In this document: piece by piece, positions 6,281-9,011 of the stretch
How the letters are laid out: each line of letters begins with the position of its first letter
How positions within the stretch are numbered: position 1 is the stretch's first letter
Origin: Ruminococcus flavefaciens
Lineage (GTDB): Bacteria; Bacillota; Clostridia; Oscillospirales; Ruminococcaceae
Direction of reading: 5' to 3'
Length of the DNA stretch: 9,011 nt
Assembly (NCBI GenBank): GCA_002348905.1
Contig: DEBW01000078.1
Span: 22,410-31,420 of the forward strand
The notes under the pieces: generated by a model
The model's database searches: none
The model's input: only the letters and a program-made list of their open reading frames with translations
What the model was told of the DNA's origin: nothing
Position numbers and translations under genes: made by a program

Positions 6281-7123
6281 TCACTTTACCTCCTTCTTGA
6301 ACAGGTTGCAGGATTCTTCATGTGCATGGCGCTCGAAAGGCTTGTACATAGCGCCTCTTGCCATAGCCTGATCGAAGTCGATAAGGTGTCCGTCGAACTC
6401 AGGACCGTCAACGCAGGCAAACTTTGTCTCGCCGCCGACAGTAAGACGGCATCCGCCGCACATACCTGTACCGTCAATCATGATAGGGTTCATGGAAGCA
6501 ACAGTAGGTATCTCGTACTCCTTGGTAAGCTTGCATACGAACTTCATCATGATAAGAGGACCAATAGTTATAACTCTGTCGTACTTCTCACCGCTGTCGA
6601 TAAGTTTCTTGAGAGCATCTGTAACAAGTCCCTTTTCGCCTGCTGAACCGTCATCGGACATAAGCACGAACTTAGAACTTGCAGCTCTGAATTCATCTTC
6701 GAGTATAACAAGGTCTTTATTTCTGAAACCAACGATAGAGTGTACCTCCACGCCGAGTTCATGGAGCTTCTTAGCAACAGGATAAGCAATAGCACATCCT
6801 ACGCCGCCGCCTACAACAGCGACTTTTTTAAGTCCCTCAGTCTCAGTAGGTCTTCCGAGAGGGCCTACGAAGTCCTGAAGGCAATCGCCCTCGTTCATAT
6901 GGTTGAGCTTTTCTGTAGTACCGCCGACTATCTGGAAAATGATAGTAACACTACCCTTTTCACGGTCATAATCAGCAACTGTAAGAGGTATTCTCTCGCC
7001 ATTGCTGTCTGTTCTCAGGATGATGAACTGACCCGGCTCTGCCTTCTTGGCAACTCTGGGTGCGTAGATCTTCATGAGGGTAACAGTAGGGTTGAGACTT
7101 TTCTTTTCAAGAATTTCAAACAT
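6281..7123 (-). CDS. nfnA: NfnA-type FAD/[2Fe-2S] oxidoreductase small subunit
   Basis: Encodes 280 residues of the ferredoxin-NADP reductase-like family that includes PyrK, sulfide dehydrogenase beta and NfnA/NfnS. Visible parts are an N-terminal beta-barrel with the flavin-binding RIPLTVADYD (44-53), a nucleotide-binding glycine motif VGGGVG (104-109), and a C-terminal [2Fe-2S] site with cysteines 222, 225 and 237 in the context MCGGC then FACVDGPEFDGH. Asp217 is just ahead of them and could serve as a fourth ligand, as reported for NfnA. In NfnAB this subunit takes electrons from NADH. An ATG at 7174 would add 17 residues, but it lies only about 8 nt from the predicted transcription start. 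The ATG at 7123 has AAGGAAGGT 8 nt before it and begins MFEILEKKSL, as expected for the family. The stop overlaps the ribosome-binding region of nfnB. Confidence 0.93.
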   Translation of the reverse strand: MFEILEKKSLNPTVTLMKIYAPRVAKKAEPGQFIILRTDSNGERIPLTVADYDREKGSVTIIFQIVGGTTEKLNHMNEGDCLQDFVGPLGRPTETEGLKKVAVVGGGVGCAIAYPVAKKLHELGVEVHSIVGFRNKDLVILEDEFRAASSKFVLMSDDGSAGEKGLVTDALKKLIDSGEKYDRVITIGPLIMMKFVCKLTKEYEIPTVASMNPIMIDGTGMCGGCRLTVGGETKFACVDGPEFDGHLIDFDQAMARGAMYKPFERHAHEESCNLFKKEVK

Positions 7124-7131
7124 ATCTCTGT

Positions 7132-7140
7132 ACCTTCCTT
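7132..7140 (-). promoter_or_regulatory. Ribosome binding site that sets the nfnA start
   Basis: AAGGAAGGT on the minus strand, 8 nt before the ATG at 7123. It supports this start over the upstream in-frame ATG at 7174, which lacks room for a binding site on the predicted transcript. Confidence 0.75.
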
Positions 7141-7148
7141 CAATAATT

Positions 7149-7170
7149 TCACTGTCGCCATTGACAGTGA
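7149..7170 (-). promoter_or_regulatory. Perfect inverted repeat in the nfnA leader
   Basis: TCACTGTC (7149-7156) and GACAGTGA (7163-7170) form a perfect 8-bp inverted repeat with a 6-base centre. It begins about 12 nt after the predicted transcription start and ends 8 nt before the ribosome binding site. It could be an RNA hairpin in the leader or a DNA operator where a repressor would block elongation. It does not match the Rex operator consensus I know. No function is demonstrated. Confidence 0.6.
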
Positions 7171-7188
7171 TCATACCTAAATACGTTT

Positions 7189-7217
7189 ATTATACCATAT
7201 TTCTAAGTTTATTTCAA
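7189..7217 (-). promoter_or_regulatory. Sigma-A promoter of nfnA-nfnB
   Basis: On the minus strand TTGAAA (7212-7217) and TATAAT (7189-7194) are spaced by 17 bp, with TGG directly before the -10 as an extended -10 element. Transcription should start near 7182, giving a leader of roughly 60 nt. Confidence 0.85.
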
Positions 7218-7270
7218 GTATGTCTTTTGAATAATACTATGCGAGCGGAAAATAATCATACAGGATGCCG

Positions 7271-7294
7271 TATCAGATGTTCTGACACCTGATA
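7271..7294. promoter_or_regulatory. Imperfect inverted repeat upstream of the nfn promoter
   Basis: TATCAGATGT (7271-7280) and ACACCTGATA (7285-7294) pair over 10 positions with one mismatch, around a TCTG centre. It lies about 55 bp upstream of the nfn -35 box and just past the terminator of the neighbouring LysR gene. No T-run follows on either strand, so a terminator is unlikely. It is a candidate operator, possibly for that LysR protein, but the centre at about -100 is further out than usual for this family. The rest of the 7218-7376 gap shows nothing else I can name. Confidence 0.4.
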
Positions 7295-7376
7295 AAAATG
7301 CTGAAAAAAAGTATGCTAAAGGCGGTATTACCTACAAATCAGCGCACATATCCTGAATTATTTTGTAACTGCATCC

Positions 7377-7407
7377 AAACAAAAAAGGCAGAAAAAATCC
7401 GCCTTTT
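7377..7407 (-). terminator. Terminator of the lysR gene, inside a larger inverted repeat
   Basis: AAAAGGC (7383-7389) pairs with GCCTTTT (7401-7407), and two further pairs (GA with TC) extend the stem across one mismatch, leaving an A-rich loop. On the minus strand the stem runs into a T-rich tract (complement of 7377-7386). An outer perfect 10-bp repeat, TCCAAACAAA (7374-7383) and TTTGTTTGGA (7416-7425), encloses it. It lies about 35 nt past the lysR stop. Confidence 0.8.
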
Positions 7408-7441
7408 CAGTCATGTTTGTTTGGAATCAAGTTATATCAAA

Positions 7442-8392
7442 TCATATATACTCTTTGAAAGCTGCTTCGTTCCTAACTTCGTAAAGCTTATTCACAAGAG
7501 CAAGCTCACTTCCTGCAAGTTTTCGTCCGGCAGCATATATCAGCACATCACGGAAAGAATTATCCGCAAAGGTACACTTTCTCTGTACAAGCCCATACTT
7601 TCCGCAAAGGCTGTCAGGTACAGGTGAATCCAGCATAAACGACTGGGGTACAGTCAGCAGGAAGTCGAGAGCACTTCCACGGTCGAACATATAAACTCTC
7701 CTCACCTTTGTACCTGCCGGACGGTTGCGGTCAAAGAGCTTTTCAACAGCTCCCGGTACATACGGTACTGCATCATCGCCCTGAGCAAGCTCGGCATAGT
7801 GCGCCGATAATTCGCCGTAGGTTATATCCTCACTTTCGGCAGCCGGATGCTCCTTTGACATTACCGCAAGAGCTTCATACTCCCACAAGAGCTGGCTGTC
7901 GAGGTTCTTTTCTGCAAGAAAGTCCATGAAGTACTTCTCATACGCCGCATTGAAGCGGATTATGCCGAAGTTATAGCCGTTATCACGGACATTTTCGATA
8001 GTACGCAGAGAATTTGTCTCGCAGAAATATACTTCCATATCATCAGAAGCATCAGAAGCAGCTATAAACTCTGATAAAGCCTTTGAGATATATCCGGCTC
8101 TCGGCACGGAGATACGCATTTTGCGTTCTCTTGGTTTGTCAGGCGAAGCTATTGCCTCCATGCTGTCTATCTGCATAAGTATCTGCTTTGCACAAGCAAG
8201 AAATTTCATGCCCTGGTCTGTTGGGATAACTCCCTTTGAAGTACGGCGGAATATGGTGATACCCAGTGAATTTTCAAGTTCCTTTATAGCCTTGCTGAGA
8301 TTCGGCTGAGCCATATACAGATTTTCCGCAGCCTGTGTTATAGAACGTGTCTTTTCTATTTCCACCGCATATTTGAAGTGCAGGGTATTCAT
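7442..8392 (-). CDS. LysR-family transcriptional regulator
   Basis: Encodes 316 residues, slightly longer than the usual 300 or so. The N-terminal winged helix-turn-helix (about 1-60) is typical: SITQAAENLYMAQPNLSKAI at 17-36, then ELENSLGITIFRRTSKG (38-54) and PTDQG (57-61). The rest (about 92-300) fits the effector-binding periplasmic-protein-like fold, beginning MRISVPRAGY (92-101). The inducer is unknown. GGAAGGAG stands just before the ATG at 8392. The gene follows the acetyltransferase by 55 nt with no terminator between them, so both may share a transcript. A terminator separates it from nfnAB, which it could still regulate from the adjacent gap; that link is inference. I cannot assign a subfamily. 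Confidence 0.95.
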   Translation of the reverse strand: MNTLHFKYAVEIEKTRSITQAAENLYMAQPNLSKAIKELENSLGITIFRRTSKGVIPTDQGMKFLACAKQILMQIDSMEAIASPDKPRERKMRISVPRAGYISKALSEFIAASDASDDMEVYFCETNSLRTIENVRDNGYNFGIIRFNAAYEKYFMDFLAEKNLDSQLLWEYEALAVMSKEHPAAESEDITYGELSAHYAELAQGDDAVPYVPGAVEKLFDRNRPAGTKVRRVYMFDRGSALDFLLTVPQSFMLDSPVPDSLCGKYGLVQRKCTFADNSFRDVLIYAAGRKLAGSELALVNKLYEVRNEAAFKEYI

Positions 8393-8447
8393 AGTACTCC
8401 TTCCCGCTTACTGAGCTGTCGCTGTCAGCAGCTTTGATTATTCGGCA

Positions 8448-9008
8448 TTACTCGCCGTCGGCTTTTCTTAGCACCTTGCATGGATTTCCGGCGGCAACCA
8501 CTCCGGAAGGTATATCCTTGGTAACAACGCTTCCGCCGCCGATAACAACATCGTCTCCGATAGTCACGCCCGGCATGATGCAGACATTTCCGCCTATCCA
8601 TACGTTATTGCCTATTTTTATCGGCTTTGCATATTCAAGACCGCTGCTGCGCTGTTCAGCGTTGATGGGATGACCGGCAGTATAAAAACCGCAGTTAGGG
8701 CCTACCATTACATTGTTGCCAACAGTTACCTCAGCACCGTCGAGGATAACGAGGTTGTGATTAGCGTAGAAATTGTCGCCGATTATGATGTTATAGCCGT
8801 AATCGCAGAAGAAATTAGGTTCGATAACGGTATTATCGCCGTGAAGCGCAACAAGTCTGTCAAGAAGTCTTTCTCTTTTCTGATAGTCATTGTACTCTGT
8901 AGCGTTGTACTCCGCACAGAGTTTTTTTGCCTTTACTCGTTCTGCAACAAGTTCCTTGTCTCCGGCATCATAGAGTTCGCCGGACTGCTGTTTTTCCTTT
9001 TCGGTCAT
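8448..9008 (-). CDS. maa: Maltose/galactoside O-acetyltransferase family enzyme
   Basis: Encodes 186 residues, matching E. coli Maa (about 183) and the LacA/NodL group. These enzymes move acetyl from acetyl-CoA to a sugar 6-hydroxyl, probably to detoxify non-metabolisable sugars; the true acceptor cannot be read from sequence. The N-terminal Mac domain (TEKEKQQSGELYDAGD, 2-17) is followed by hexapeptide repeats that build a left-handed beta-helix, seen in IIIGDN (74-79), VTVGNN (94-99), IKIGNNVWIGGN (130-141) and VTIGDD (148-153). The catalytic histidine is His113 in TAGHPIN, and VAAGNPCKVL (171-180) is the conserved CoA-side ending. The ATG lies 3 bases from the window edge, so its ribosome binding site is not visible, but the start aligns well with known Maa proteins. 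The gene should be essentially complete. Confidence 0.92.
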   Translation of the reverse strand: MTEKEKQQSGELYDAGDKELVAERVKAKKLCAEYNATEYNDYQKRERLLDRLVALHGDNTVIEPNFFCDYGYNIIIGDNFYANHNLVILDGAEVTVGNNVMVGPNCGFYTAGHPINAEQRSSGLEYAKPIKIGNNVWIGGNVCIMPGVTIGDDVVIGGGSVVTKDIPSGVVAAGNPCKVLRKADGE

Positions 9009-9011
9009 TTT

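Noticed and set aside
7124..7174. Longer nfnA start at 7174
   Set aside because: The predicted transcription start is only about 8 nt upstream of it, there is no ribosome binding site, and the added 17 residues are encoded by the leader inverted repeat region.
6740..7180. 146-residue plus-strand open frame across the nfnA start
   Set aside because: Antisense shadow of nfnA that also crosses its leader; no supporting signals.
8411..8434. Hairpin or terminator between maa and lysR
   Set aside because: Only a 5-bp AGCTG/CAGCT pairing around a tandem GCTGTC and no T-run; too weak to call.

Overview
The window looks like chromosomal core-genome DNA from a low-to-mid GC, Gram-positive anaerobic gut or rumen clostridium. 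It most resembles Ruminococcus or a related Oscillospiraceae genus. The inference rests on strong AGGAGG-type ribosome binding sites, sigma-A-type promoters, protein sequences of clostridial type and an NfnAB-type ferredoxin/NADPH enzyme pair. The species is not proven by the sequence. All eight complete or near-complete genes, plus a gene fragment at the left edge, are read from the minus strand, so the biological order runs from high to low coordinates.

Reading right to left: (1) a maltose/galactoside O-acetyltransferase-type hexapeptide-repeat enzyme (maa, 9008-8448) is followed after 55 nt by a LysR-family regulator (8392-7442), which ends at a hairpin terminator. (2) A gap of about 265 nt holds an imperfect inverted repeat, a good sigma-A promoter with an extended -10, and a leader containing a perfect 8-bp inverted repeat. 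This drives the two-gene operon nfnA-nfnB (7123-4894). The two products are flavin/iron-sulfur subunits that are commonly annotated as sulfide dehydrogenase and glutamate synthase small chain. They are more likely the electron-bifurcating NADH-dependent reduced ferredoxin:NADP+ oxidoreductase. The operon ends at a strong terminator. (3) A 500-nt non-coding stretch (about 4364-4845) is packed with simple repeats: two different 7-bp-phased tandem repeats, four copies of a CCAATTATTCCAT-type motif and a 29-nt near-perfect palindrome. (4) purB (4277-2838) is a single gene with a consensus promoter. (5) A three-gene unit runs from a membrane-anchored protein of unknown function (2714-1905) through rimM to trmD, with 1-nt and 8-nt gaps, and ends at a terminator. 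(6) About 410 nt of AT-rich DNA without a recognisable gene leads to the promoter and first 27 codons of an HPr phosphocarrier gene (81-1), which runs off the left edge.

Functionally these are housekeeping units: redox balance and NADPH supply (nfnAB), purine synthesis (purB), ribosome and tRNA maturation (rimM, trmD) and PTS/carbon signalling (HPr). I found no defence island, prophage, insertion sequence, CRISPR array, tRNA or rRNA. The points most worth a second look are the repeat-rich purB-nfnB intergenic region, the unknown anchored protein coupled to rimM-trmD, a Glu in place of the catalytic Asp169 of TrmD, and inverted repeats around the nfnAB promoter next to a LysR gene.
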